A stretch of 64,000 nt of DNA from Monarcha castaneiventris obscurior (taxonomy: Eukaryota > Chordata > Aves > Passeriformes > Monarchidae), in contig JAMPIT010000575.1 of the NCBI GenBank assembly GCA_026261815.1, positions 37,673,501 to 37,737,500 of the forward strand, read 5' to 3'. The notes under the pieces were generated by a model. That model saw only the letters and a program-made list of their open reading frames with translations. It was not told where the DNA came from and searched no databases. Position numbers and translations under genes: made by a program. Of this stretch, positions 46,745-59,609 are shown in pieces (the first letter of the stretch is position 1; every line of letters begins with the position of its first letter).

Positions 46745-48853
46745 CCTATTATTTCCAACAGAGAAAATAAATAAACTTGGTATCAGCCTCACGGGTCATC
46801 TGTTGCCTACCAAAGGTTCCCCATCTCCTAATTGGTGTATTCTTCTAACCCTAACACTGATTCTAGATTCAACAGCAGAATAAATATTCTTCCTGTGCTG
46901 TTCTGCTCACATACAGAAGAGTGAGGATCAGGCAACCATGCTGGGTTATGTCTCATTTGTGTTTCACTCTCTTCTTTTTCCATATGATTCATGAGAAGAT
47001 TGAAAAAGGATCAAATGTATTTACTCTTCCAGACTGTGCACTCATTTCTAGTAAAATATTTTATCCTTCCAGAAGGCTCTCTGCAGTTTTGGGAGTGGGT
47101 ATTTCGTACACCTTCTCAAGAACTTAGAATAGCTGGTACATGTAATGGCACCCTGTTTCTTTTTTCCTGTGTTCAGATCACTAACACATTCAGAGATGAC
47201 AGGCCAGAATACATGCAGATAAGAGCTCATATTTAAAATTCCCTATGTAAACATTAACTTTATTACAATCTGTCAAAAAAACCCTCCAAAACATTGAGAG
47301 CAAATGGGAAAGATCCACAATTTACTAGGTACTTCAGTTATAATTTGATTTGAGATTTTATTTTAAAAAAAGTTCCTATTATAAAATTATCTGAGGATTA
47401 TGAACAGGGTTTTAAAATTTTTACATCATATCATTACACATCTTCCCTAGAGTTCTCCTTTTGAGATACCTCCTGTTAATTCCTAGATATTTACTGGATA
47501 CTTCTCCCCTCTATATTCAAGAGGAACTCCAGTATCCTTAAATCCTAATTTTCCCAATGGGTTTTCCCAAAACACCAAAACTTGCTACTTTAAGCCTCAA
47601 GGATAATCAAGAGCTTCTCCAGTCCGGCAGCTGACCTCAGCAGCTAGCAAACTTAAGCCAAATATTTCCTCTTTTAGTCTCTCTAGTTCCATTTTTTATG
47701 TTTTCTTTGTATTTCAGAAGTTAGATTTGGAGGTCAGGGACCCAAACCACTTCACACTGGATCTTTAACATTCAGTAGTTTTTACTTCCAGTGTTACTTT
47801 TTCTCCCTTTCTAAAACATCTCCCTAAATAATTGCCCTTTTCTTGAAGAATTTCAGGATGCCTCCACAATATGTCCCTAGTTTTCCTTCTGCTCTACTCC
47901 CACCTCCAACATCTCTGCCTTTGCCTGACTCCTCTCAGTGTGGGGCATTCAATTGCATTAACACATAATCTTATTTTTCTTCTGCATCATTACTGAAGAA
48001 ACTCCTTGACAACAGTAATTACAAAGATCCTTGGTTTGCCACCTCTCTCTGCCAAAAATATTACCCTTAGTGCTAACCTTATATGTTCTTAATTTCATTT
48101 TCAGTCCCAGGAGAGCTTGTATTCAGGCTCGTCTGAATTCTTTCTGAGTTCGAGCTTTTCAACTACTGCAGTTCATGCTCACTGCATAAGGAAATGATGT
48201 GTTATAATCCAAAAGCATAATAGACTAGATCAGCTGCTTTCCTTTCAATGACTGTCTTAGCCATCCTATGGAAAAAAATTTGGCAAGATTTATTCTTTTT
48301 AAACATTCTCATTTCTCTTCCTTGTGCTTCTAAGGACCAAATCTTTTTCACCAGTAGACTGGTTATCTATTCCTCTGCTAAGCTGGAAAACTTCCATAAA
48401 AGTAAATAACATTATGCCAACTTTGCACTGGGCATTTTATCAAAGTTTATTCCTCTTCTTTAGAGGCAAGTAGTTCTGGATACTGACCTTAACCAATATT
48501 TTCAAAAAGATCATACAGACTTTTTCTTGGTTTGGAGTTATCTGTTCATTTTGAGATATCTTGGCTCATTTGAAAGCATACAGACACCTTTGTTTGTTAG
48601 ACACACAGAAGTATTAGCAAATTTAAAACCACTAACATTCCTCTACTCCCACTGTCCATGAAATGCAAATACAGCTTCTCTAGCTTGCAGGCATATTATA
48701 AGGAAAAATGTGTCACTGTAACTTCAGATCTCAGATACTGTGCTAATGAAGCAGATACAGATAAACAGCTCCATAGACATGAACTAATTTTTTCTTCCTT
48801 CTCCTTACATTACTGAAAACTTCTACACTTCAGCTGTGGTTATATTACTTGTG
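46745..48853. other. Gene-poor interval
   Basis: AT-rich sequence with the second copy of the short direct repeat near 47819-47865. No gene seen. Confidence 0.4.
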
Positions 48854-49528
48854 CTAACACATAAAATAGCATTTTTTATCCTTCTGTACTTTGTCCTTCA
48901 CAAACTCAGGATGAGTTGTTGTCCCAGGGGACATCACTGAAATGAGGAATATGAGCAAGATCACGTTTCTGCAATAAAAACCTGTCTCAAAACATGATCT
49001 ACACTTTGGTGCCATGTAGGTCATGTAGGAGGGCAAAATGTGCCCTGTAATAGCTGTGATTGTTAGTTTGTACTCCATGGGATCAGAAGTTGATATTATA
49101 TCTGGTACATTTTCTTCCATTTTAACCAGCCATCACTGGTCTTCTGAATCCTCCTCCTCAAATTGTCAATGGCTCTTAGGCTCCAAAACTACACAGAAGT
49201 CTTCCAAACTCAAATTAAATCAAATACAGACTGGAGGTGTTTCAGTAAATGAAACCGTACTTGCTTTCATGTAAGACACATTTTTGAGGAGATGCACATT
49301 AATCTCGGAACAAAATCTCTCTTCTTCATCCAATATTTGCACAATTACTTTGAAAGGTGGTTGGATAGATGACCTGAGCTCAGGAGCCTTCTGAGCCCCT
49401 TCCAAAGAGGACAGTTGTTTCCAGCCCATCAAGGAAAGGAGATGACAAGTAGAGCTACGAGCTAGGTCAACTTTTAAACCACTCAACCACAAAGTTAAAA
49501 AAAGAAACATACTAAATTTTGTCTCCAT
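48854..49528 (-). other. 225-codon frame broken by three clustered TGA codons
   Basis: From an ATG at 49528 one minus-strand frame runs to a TAG at 48854 with only three stops, all TGA, within about 33 codons. The first part begins with a hydrophobic, signal-like stretch (METKFSMFLFLTLWLSG). The second part has paired Cys and a hydrophobic run (NVILLIFLISVM). I recognise no family. It may be a decayed membrane or secreted protein gene, or chance. Confidence 0.25.
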
Positions 49529-52500
49529 ATTCAGTAATTATGTGGCATGGTTTACATCTGAGTTGATAGTTCCTGCCATCAAGTCACTCTGTGGAACATA
49601 CCTTATTTCTATGTATTATTTGGAAAAATAACCCTAATTCTCAGAAAACCAATCAATTAACACGATAACTGCTTCGTTACAAGCTAATGATAACCCTTCA
49701 AGACCTGCTGGTCTCTGGCCTTCCCATCAAAGGTAACATGTCAAAGGTGCTCCAGCATTTTGTGCTGCAAAGATCACCACTCCTGTAGAAATACTTTCTG
49801 GCCTTTAAATCATTTAGGAGAAGAAAGACCATCAACACTCTGTTCTGCCCATGAACAAACTAAGAGCATAAACCAATTACTTTCACTGCACATTTACAGG
49901 CAAGAGAATTCAGTCTCAAGTTCTCCACCTTTCTCTTCTGGTTTTGTGGTAATACAATATTGAAGGGGCACTGTCAACACAAAGTGGTTTTTTTATTTCC
50001 AAAACCAAGTTAAGAACAATGCAGTACCATATATATCTGCCCAATCTTCTTGTAGTCTTTTCTTGTTCTCTGAAAAGATGTTTTTTCTATTTTATAGCTT
50101 ATCTGTTCTCTCTCATTCCAGATGAAAGACTGTAAATGCAAACAGATTCTGGAGGGAGGTCCAAGAACAATAAAAAACACAGAGTAAACAAATTTAATCC
50201 ACCTCATCTCACCAGTTATCACAGTTGGTGTCCACTGTGTAAACAGGTTCCTCCATGAAGAATAAGTCTACTGAAGCCTGATATCACACAGATCGGTGCT
50301 TAATGATGCTTACACCCTCTGGTTTCCTTCCCTCCTGTAGCAAAACGCCCCATCCATCTCCTAGAAACTGAAGGGGTAAATGCTGGTGCAAGCTGTGGTT
50401 GTTTGCAAGGGTTGGGAATGCCGCTGGTGGAGCTGCAGCTCCGTGGGCAAATGTGATAATCAGAGCAGATGACAGCCCCACAGGGTTCATTTGAATGCAT
50501 TTCCCCAAGCCACAGTTTTGAGAAAACTTTAAAAGAGTATCTTTGAAAACATTTTCAAGGTGATAGCTATGCCCTCTGCCAGACTGGTGAACTGCCCTGA
50601 ATGTGTCAAGGTCATTAAAAGGTGAGATGACAGGCAAAGATCCCGATAGGAAACTATGTAATTCATTGCCTTGGAGTATCAGGCTAAAATCTCAAATTTC
50701 CCAGAGTAAAATGTCACCAAGCAGAAAATAGTGCGATCCATATGCAATCTGCTTTGCGGGGAGAGAACAGAAACTTGACATATTTTTCTACCAAAGAGAA
50801 AACGAAGTGATAATTCAGGTGTGATTGTTTCACACCTCCTTGAGGAGTGGCTGCAAAGGATTCCCTCTGTAACAGACAAATGCCGTAACAAGGCACAAAG
50901 ATTGTAGACTGAATCTAGGTCTTTAAGACTGGAAATAAAATGCAGTTTTTAAGAAGTGAGGAGCAACTTAAAACCAGCAACTGATGCAGCAATCAGACTA
51001 GGTGAAGTGCTAAGAAGGTGAAGTCTCTGTATTAGCTTTAAAACAGTAAAAGGTCCTGTTACAAAGACACTTTTCTGGTAGCAGTATTGCCAAGTTACAC
51101 TGCCCCAGGCTGCCTCCCACCAGCATCTTCACATGCACCCCAAAAGTCTCCTGGCCTGGACCTTCAGCCAAACCATTCAGAGTTCACTGCCTTGTCAATT
51201 TGAAAATGTTTTTAGCTGTCAGAGCTGAGGATCAATACAAAACCTGACACTGTTCAACCTTTTCATCTACAAACTAGGAGTAAATATAAAATAACTGAAG
51301 ATAAGTTTTGTAGATTTGATGATGTAAAAAACAGTGGAGCGAAAAGTAGTAACAGAGAAAGAACATTATTAAGAGCAAGCTGGTGTTGAGGAAGTGATTT
51401 CATTGAAATAAGTGCAAATTCATATTCCTGGGAAAAAGAAATGCAATAGTTATGCACCAAGGGATTTTACCAACAGTAAAATAAGGTTTATATTGGGCAG
51501 TGAGCACACACTGCAGATCTGTCAGAAAGGACTAGAAAAAGATCACAAAAGATTATTCTCCAGTGAGAGAATTAAAAGTTTAATTAGTTTTCAAAGCTGA
51601 TAAATAAATTATCTCATTCAAACGCTGGAATACCTTTATGGGAGAAAACAGTGTTCTAAGTCTTGAATGGGGCTCTAATCTGGTGGGGAATAAAACCAAA
51701 AAATTAAAAAGATGTCTGGAAGCAAAAAGGAAATCTAAATTAGAAACTACAAACAAAATTCTAGCAGTGAGGGAGACCAAACTCTTCAGCAAAACACCAG
51801 AGAAAGTGTTGGATTTTCACCCTCTTGATGTTGTTGCATAACAACTTTATGCCTTTTTGTTTCAGGGCTGAGATTCTGGATGCAAAGTAACCATCTGTAA
51901 TGCACTGGGCTCAGGTTTGGTGATCTCCTGGTACCCTTTTTCATTTGTAAGCTCTCTGAATATATGTGAATATTGCCTTTACACTTTCACAGCTGTTCCT
52001 TTTCTTGTTTCAGTTTCTAGCCAAATCAAGAAGGAATACAAACCAGTTTGCCTAGCCTAACTAGAATCAGTCCATGTTTTATTAATACATACCCATTTCT
52101 GTTCCAACAGTTGGATGAGGAGAAGTTGAAGAAAGCCTTAGTCCCTTACTCATACTCCTGAGCTAGAAATGTTTTCATTTTTTTTCTAAATGCCAGTTAA
52201 GCACTGTGAAGTATGAAATGAAACCAGCAAAGTATATTTTTTTGTGTTTTTATACGGCATTTTGCAAAATATATTCGGCTATTTTCTTCTTATACTGCCT
52301 GTGAGGCTTTTCAGCAGCATGTCATTATCCCAAACTGCATGATTTCTTGTAGATATTTATTTTGTCTCTACGTATATTATAGGTCCAATAAAAATCGATT
52401 TAATAGGAGAAACAAAAAATTCTCAGATCTTTGAGCTGTAGGCAATGCAGTCATTACAGGAAGTTTGAATGCATTTACCTTTATCAGGCTCCAATTAAAA

Positions 52501-52670
52501 ACACCATTTAAAAGGCACATGATAACTGCAATGTTCAGTGAGGCTGCAGGAGATTCACAAGATGAAAAGGGGCAAAGAAAGTTCAGCTCAAAAGGAAATA
52601 TATTCCCAATGAACAATTCAACCAGCCTTAATCAGGATCTGCTAACAGAAAGAGATATTGGACTGGATAT
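49529..52670. other. Gene-poor interval
   Basis: No convincing exon or known repeat seen on either strand. Confidence 0.4.
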
Positions 52671-52671
52671 T

Positions 52672-53018
52672 GGACAGTTTCCAAGCCTGGAGAAGAGAAG
52701 GCTCCAGGGAGACCTCATAGCACCTTCCAGTACCTAAAGGGGACTTACAGGATGGGGACAAACTTTTTAGCAGGGTCTCTAGTGGTGGAACAAGGGGAAT
52801 GGCTCTGAACAGAAACAAGGCACTGTTCACCATGAGGGTGGTGAGGCACTGGCACAGGCTGCCCAGAGAGGCTGTGGATGTCCCATCCTGCGAAGTGCTC
52901 AAGGCCAGGCTGGATGGCCTTTGGTCTAGTGGGGGGTGTCCCTGCCTACAGAAGGGATTTGGAACTAGATGCTTTTTAAGGTCCCTTCCAACCCAAGCCA
53001 TTCTGTGATTCTATGATG
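52672..53018 (+). mobile_element. CR1 LINE 3' end
   Basis: Sense copy with cctggagaagagaaggctcc, agggagacctcatagcacct, gagggtggtgaggcactggc, and the terminal cccttccaacccaagccatt and ctatgatgatt. Confidence 0.93.
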
Positions 53019-53429
53019 ATTCAAAATTTCCAACTTCCAGATATTTTCAACTAAAGTAGACTAAGAAAGGGTAAATATCATAGGGTAGAATCGTATATTT
53101 TCAAGCAACATTTAACTGCGGAGAGGGATAAGATAGATGTGTTACATATCTTCTGCTTTCAAACCACATCTGGATAAACAATACACTCATCAAACTGAGT
53201 GTATTATTTAAAAGTCCTGAGCATGGAATTTCCACCCTATCCCTGAGCAATCCCACCAAAAGCAAGAGCTAGTGGAGCTGCTGCTGCAGAAGTGGGGAGA
53301 AAAACATCACAATGCTCCCAGAGAGCAGCTCTGGGTTGTGTGACAGAGGAGAGCATCAATAGTGCATTTGGTCAAAATAGGGAAAGAGAAGATCAGAGCA
53401 GAAGGAAAATCCACTATCTCAGGACCAGA

Positions 53430-53540
53430 GCTGTGCAGATAAAAACAAACAAACAAACAAACCAAATCAAAACAAACAGACAAAAAACCCCAACAAAACC
53501 TACCCCCCCCCCCAAAAAAAAACAAAACAGGACAACCAAA
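53430..53540. repeat. A/C-rich low-complexity tract
   Basis: aaacaaacaaacaaac units, then a run of twelve or so C and a run of A. Frames on both strands are open only because of composition. Confidence 0.85.
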
Positions 53541-54237
53541 ACTAAAAAAAACCCCAGAAAATAACGTCCCAACCAACCAAAGAGGAACATAAAAATAAAT
53601 GCTAGGGAGGTGTTTCATAATACACAGCAATGACATTTGTGCATGACATGGAGCAAGCAGACAGAAAATCTTGATTTGTGCCAAGCTTTGATGGAGGTAA
53701 TTTAACATGAGAGGACAATACCCTCATAACTGCTCATATACTTTTTTACAGGGGAGGATGTGTTGCATGGGTAAGGCATCAGCTAATAAATACCTGTAGC
53801 TTTCAGCAAACATTGCCTAAAGTGAGCCACCCATATCCACATTTATGAGTGCAGAGCACTGAACATCTGCCATAACTCCCTGATGGATTGTCCCTTCCTA
53901 AGTACGAATGTGCTGATGTGAGCCAAGATTCTCCGAAGTATCTGTCAGACCAGGGGATCTCACTGGCATGCCTGACTTGAGATACTGCAAAAAAGAACTT
54001 GTATTGGAGACAGTTCTGGGTGATTGCCCCTCCAGTTTTATCTTTTGATAGGAATACATTGTATTATTGCTCTTGAAGTATAATACTTCAGCAGAAAAGA
54101 AGAAGGGAAAGAAGAAAGAAAACAGGAAGACAGGTATCAGTTTTTCTCACCTGCTTAACTACCACGGTGAGCTAAAGGCTTGCTGGCTGATACGAATCTG
54201 AACTATTTCCTCAAAGCACAGCACACTGGAGATTATT
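53541..54237. other. Unassigned sequence left of the inverted repeat
   Basis: No gene seen. Short purine-rich stretch (agaagaagggaaagaagaaa) near 54100. Confidence 0.4.
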
Positions 54238-54963
54238 TTACAGACACTGCAATGCCAGCAAAATTTGCTGCTACAACATTGTTTTCCCAGTGTAGTTTGT
54301 TTCTTTTGGGGCTTAGGGGAAGAAATGTGCAGCTTGTCCTGCAGTGAGGTCAACTACCCTGTGGCAGCAAACAAGGCTCTGGCTTCTGAGGCAATTCACA
54401 GTGAGCTGGAGCTGTCTGTAAGTGAGAACACTGAGCACTTTCTGGCAGGTACACTCTTGAGGGAAATGGATTCATTTGCTATGTTTGCTTGTCGAGCCCA
54501 GCACCTTGTCTTCAGTGCTAGTAAGAACTTCACTTTCTGTTTGATTTCAGAATACTGTGATGGCTTTATACATTTTTCTCTTTTGATTTCATACTTCTTG
54601 TATTGAACATCACTACTACTCTTGCCATCTCGCCTCAGCTAACTCTAAAATAACATGGAAAGGGAGAGAGAAACCATACAGTCCCAACAAAAAAAATTTT
54701 AAAAACCCAATTTCTCTCACAAATACAGAGAGATGTGAGAGTAAGGGCTGAAATACGGCAGTCAACAACCACTGCAAAACCAGAAGCTACACAGTTTGAA
54801 GCAAAGTCTCCAGGCAAGCCAGAGACTCGTTTGCTGCCACAAGGTAGTTGACCTCACTGCAGGACAAACCACACATCTCTTCCCCTAAGCCCCAAAAGAA
54901 ACAAACTACACTGGGAAAATAATATTGTCACAGCAAATTTTGCTGGCATTGCAGTGTCTGTAA
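54238..54963. repeat. Inverted repeat: 148-bp arms, 430-bp loop
   Basis: Arms at 54238-54385 and 54816-54963 are reverse complements with about a dozen mismatches and no gaps. Both outer ends read ttacagacactgcaatgcca toward the loop. Homology stops sharply at both ends of each arm. No flanking target duplication is evident. Confidence 0.88.
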
Positions 54964-55990
54964 GGGATCATTTGTCATCAAATTGAACAACATGACTGTT
55001 GTAGGAGAATTGTGATGCCAGCCTGGCCTCCAGCAGTCACAAGGTCCATAGCCCTGTTCTATATTAAAAAAGAGAATTATAATTTAGGACATTGAGAAGG
55101 GTCATTCTGCTGCATTTCAAACAAGTAATGTAGCACTTATGATTTAACAAAGTAAAAAAGTTCTGTAATTAAATGTTTGACAAGCTTCTCACAAACTGTA
55201 GCATTGCCTCCAAAACAAGATGCCAACATTTACAGGACAAAACCACGAAACTGTGATAACAACTGGCACTGCAAGTGACAGTGCCAGGCGAGGCATGTTA
55301 CTGAAATAAAATGTAACATGGCAGAAATGCAATTGCAGAGGAAAGATAATCAGCTGACCTGGCTGAATCTGATGGAAACAGAAGCTGTCTGCTGAAGAGA
55401 GGGAGAAGGAAATCTCCGGAAGAACAAGAGCTTGACTGGTATGGATTTTTGTGAACAAAGCACACCTTTATTGTGTAGTCTGAGGCTGTAGAAAATAGGC
55501 AGGACAGATGGTGAGTCCCAAAATAGCCTCTAAAGGCCTCAGGAAGAGCTGAGACCACTGCTTGTTGCTGGTGATTTTCTCAACAGTGGATCAGGTCTTG
55601 TTAGCTCTGATCTCCCTGGGTTGTCCCCATGCACATGGACTACATCCAGACAGGTGTTCCAGCTTCCAGCCTGGATCTTCAGCTCAGCTTTTTCAGCTGC
55701 ATTTTGGCTGAGACATGGTCCTGCTCTCATCCCACCACCCCAGCACAAACAGTGGGTTTTACAGGAGAGAGCCATGGCCCACCCTGGCCAGGGCTTTAAA
55801 TGGAGTGACTGGAGACGGAGGGCACCTCTAGATATTTGAGACCCAGCCCTGGTGAACAACCTTTGGAGCTTACCTGAGGGAACATAATGAAGCAATCCTT
55901 CCTGTGAGCTGTCCATGCTGCAGTCACAAGAGCACAGCTATTTTAAGGAGATTTTATCAAGGGTGGACCTGAGAGGCTTCTTTCATGGAG
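54964..55990. other. Unassigned sequence
   Basis: Contains a minus-strand ATG-led frame of 125 codons (55539-55916) in a GC-richer block. It matches nothing I know, so I do not call it a gene. Confidence 0.35.
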
Positions 55991-56060
55991 TTGAATTGAA
56001 TTGAATTGAATTGAATTGAATTGAATTGAATTGAATTGAATTGAATTGAATTGAATTGAA
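55991..56060. repeat. Perfect (TTGAA)14 microsatellite
   Basis: Fourteen uninterrupted copies of TTGAA, 70 bp. On the minus strand it is (TTCAA)n. Confidence 0.97.
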
Positions 56061-57806
56061 TATACCTTGTTTTGTTCCTTGGACAACTCCACTGGACACA
56101 GGCACATTTGCTTATTAGAATCACTGTCAACTGAATCCTTGAACTTCCCCCGATTCTCACCTTTTAAAATCAGCTGTGACACCTGGGTTCAATAAAACAA
56201 GCAGAAATTTGAGATTCAGAATAAATATAATTCAGATATGCATTTATGATATACAGGTGTTTTGAATGAACAAGGCAGAGCATAAACAACAGCTCACAGC
56301 ACAATGATGAGCAGCATGACAGTCTAAAATTGAGAGCCAGGGACAGAGCTAGCCTTGCATTCTGAGCCAGGAAAGATCATTGGATGCAAGGCATAGCAGT
56401 GACTTGCAAGAAAACAGCTTAGATAGGAAGAGAATGGGTAATTTTAGTAAACATGTACATGAAATACATTTATTTATATATATAAAAAGATCCTTTCAAC
56501 CAATCTGAAATGAGTGCAGCAATTCTAACAGAAATATAGAACTTTAAATGGCAGGGAATTCACTAAAAATAGCAAAGTAAGGAATTCCCCAGTGACAGAT
56601 AGGGTGAAACATTAGGTTGAGAAGACACAAAATTATCCATGGACTGATCAGCCTCAGGAGAGAGAGCATTCAGATGCAATAACCCTGCAGAGGTAGCATA
56701 TGCACCATGGGTTCTAACAGAAACTTGAGACAATAAAGAGTTATCAAGTGAGGGGAAAGCAAGGAGATGAATCTGATCCAGCTATCCATGCAACAGTCTC
56801 GTCGAAGTTTTGGAGATTAAAGTAAAGTAGTACCTGTGTTGTAAAAGCTTTCAAGGGTGGCTTGTAAGGCTGACGAGGTGAAAGAAGCCAAGTTCCCATT
56901 AATGGGCGTATTCTTGTATACAGTTGGGTCATATTTAGTGATAGTAAGTTTGCTGAGCCTTTGACTGACACTCTCTGGAGGCTACCCAGCAGTAGGAACA
57001 AATGGATCCTCTATCTTGTGGGACAGAATTGCTCCAATAATTTATTATTCAGTATGAATCCATTAACAGTAACAATGTCATGGGCTTTGGAGGAGATGGT
57101 GTAGCACAAATGATGCTGAAGGACTAACAAATCCTCACAATTATTTTATTAACCCTGAGGAAGTATGAGAAAAGAGCACTGGGTTTGGTTTCCCAGGATT
57201 TGGTTTCTCAGGGCTGGCAATTGAAACCAACAAAGAAAATGTTCTGTTCTGTAAAGCGATTATATTAGATATGAAGATAGTCCAAAAAAATCAATACACT
57301 CTGAAATTTCCAATGGCATTTATATGTCAACATTTAGAGGGCTGGATACATAAAAGTTTATTTGAATTTTGCGAAGTTGCTGAAAGCTTAAATATATAAA
57401 AATCAATTTTCACTAAGTATCTAAGATACAAATGGGAATTCTCCCAAAACAAGACTTTGTTCCTGACTGCATATGTAAGAACAAAAACTGAAAGGACTTC
57501 ACTGGCTTCAGTAGTTTCACCTCACTCATTCAAAGTCAAATAAATCCATCAGGTCAAGAGACAAAGATTGTACAGCATAAATTATCCAGAGACAAAAACA
57601 CCTCACAAAATGCCACATCCACAAATTTTAAGAAGCAATTGAGCTGTTTAAAAACCACTGAAGAAACTATTACCTAAAGGAAAGGAGTGCTGGGGGCACA
57701 TGTACCTTTTACCTGCAAAATGAGAGAAAGGCCAAAACTCAGCAGTACGAGGCAATGACACTGAGCCCCAAAGAATCCAGTTTTCTCAGGAAATAGAAGG
57801 GGGGTC
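56061..57806. other. Gene-poor interval
   Basis: AT-rich. No exon or named repeat recognised. Confidence 0.4.
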
Positions 57807-58520
57807 TGTTAGGAGCTGCCACAGCTGGTAGCAGTCAGGAAGTGAGGCTGCCACAGCTCCATGTCCAGCACACGGTGAGGCTGAGCACATACTCCTGATA
57901 AGCCCAGACCGTGTGTGTATCCATGGCCCCGAGCTGGGGTTTGAGCCAGACAACAGAAGAGGCCAAAAAGAAGTGGATCCTGCGAGGTGGGATAATTCTT
58001 TTTATCATGCCAATGTCCTCCCTTACACAACTGGCTCAGGTGTGAAAACTCCCCTCCAGGGGAGGTATCAGGACATTGTCATGGGCGTGAATGGAAGCTT
58101 CAGACAAAGTTTATTAAAGCCCCCCTGTTGAGTCTGAGGTGCAGAAAGCACACCCTGCCTTCTAAAAGAGGAGCCCAGGCACAGCTGGATTCAGTCCTAC
58201 TTCAGTGAGAAGACAAGAGAGACAGCACTGGTCAGGCACGGGGCATGCACGGACTCACACCTGTACTGACCATTCCCTGCTCATATGGCATTGACCAGAC
58301 CCTTTCATCTCTACATTCACAGAATCATAAAAGGCAGTTTTCCCCAATACACTTTGATTCCTCTCTTCTCCCACTTTCTGTTCCTACCCTAAAATTCCAT
58401 TACAAGTCCTGTACAAAACCAAAGTACAGTTTCCATATGTCCTACAGGATGCTCCCTGCCCCTTTAAGCACTCATGCTCTCAGTTCAAGCAGTGATCCTC
58501 AGAGAGGCTCCCCAGTCAAC
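57807..58520 (-). mobile_element. LTR-like segment
   Basis: Begins TGTTAGGAGCTGCC on the plus strand. On the minus strand a TTTTAGAAGGC box is followed by TTTAATAAACTTTG (poly(A) signal) and a U5-like GC-richer tail ending CCTAACA. The U3 border is unclear. Confidence 0.42.
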
Positions 58521-59609
58521 CCTTTTGGATGATTTTCTCACCTGGACCATGGACTGAGCTACTACTATTGATTACAAACTAATATTTAGACCAGTCTCAG
58601 TACATATGTCCAGGGCTACAGCCAGCTCACAGACCTACATTACACTAATCGGTACCATGTGGGAGTCTGGAGAGTAACTCAGCTAACTGTGGGCAAGATT
58701 CAGACTTCTTATGTCATGTTAAGATGGTCCAGGATGACCAAAACATTTGCAGATAACACACAGAACCATGGAGAAGGTTCTTCTCCCTTCCTGAAACGCC
58801 ACCAAGATGTTGCAGTGGTTTCTCCCATAGACAGCATGTGAAAAATGAACTTGAACTGATGTTAGATGCATTGCTTTGTTTTCCACCAGAGAACACTTTG
58901 ACACTTGAGAAATCTGTAAGGAGCAGAAATACTGATTAATCCACACACAGCCAAATGAATTAAAGCAGAAGAATGGTAGTGAGTGATGTATACAGCTTCT
59001 CTAGGCCTCCATCTGGAAACATTTTAAGATAGAATTAATAGAATAATCACCTTTCCCTTATGTCCCTCTTACCTTTCACTCTCCCTAAGATGAACTGAAT
59101 CGAATCCTCTAGGTTGTTCATCAACTAGTCTCTTTCCTAACTTCTAGTCCATAGTTTTCCAAATTAACATGTTCCCTTCTCTGTCAGTATGTTGATATAG
59201 CACTCCATCCTTACAGATAGAGTCCAGAGCAAATATGTAAGACCTTGCCCAACATTAAAAAGTCTAGATTTGTCTTTGCAGTTTTCTAAATAGGAACTGG
59301 AATTACAGTGGGAAAACCTGCACCTCTTCTTACATTTTCAAGTTATTTTCTAAAGCACCTCGAAAAAGATGCAGAAGCCTAACTTTAACTGTGTCCTCAT
59401 GAAAACTCTTGGAGTGGAGGTGGGATTTTTCAGGAGTGCCTATGTGATTTTAAAATGAGATTTATTATCAATGAAAAATAAGCTCTGGAGCTTGCCTGTG
59501 AGTCTCACATCAGTCACCATTCCTTGGACAACTTCAAAGGTAAATTCTGCATTATGACAGCAATTTCTTATAGTGATGCAGTAGTGGTGACAGTCAGGAT
59601 AACACTAAG
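58521..59609. other. Intergenic sequence downstream of SLC36A4
   Basis: No gene or named repeat seen. Confidence 0.4.

Noticed and set aside
53292..53708. Frames of 90 and 133 codons
   Set aside because: They run through an A/C-rich low-complexity tract on both strands.
55943..56182. Frames encoding a repeated QFNSI-type peptide
   Set aside because: Direct product of the TTGAA microsatellite, not a gene.
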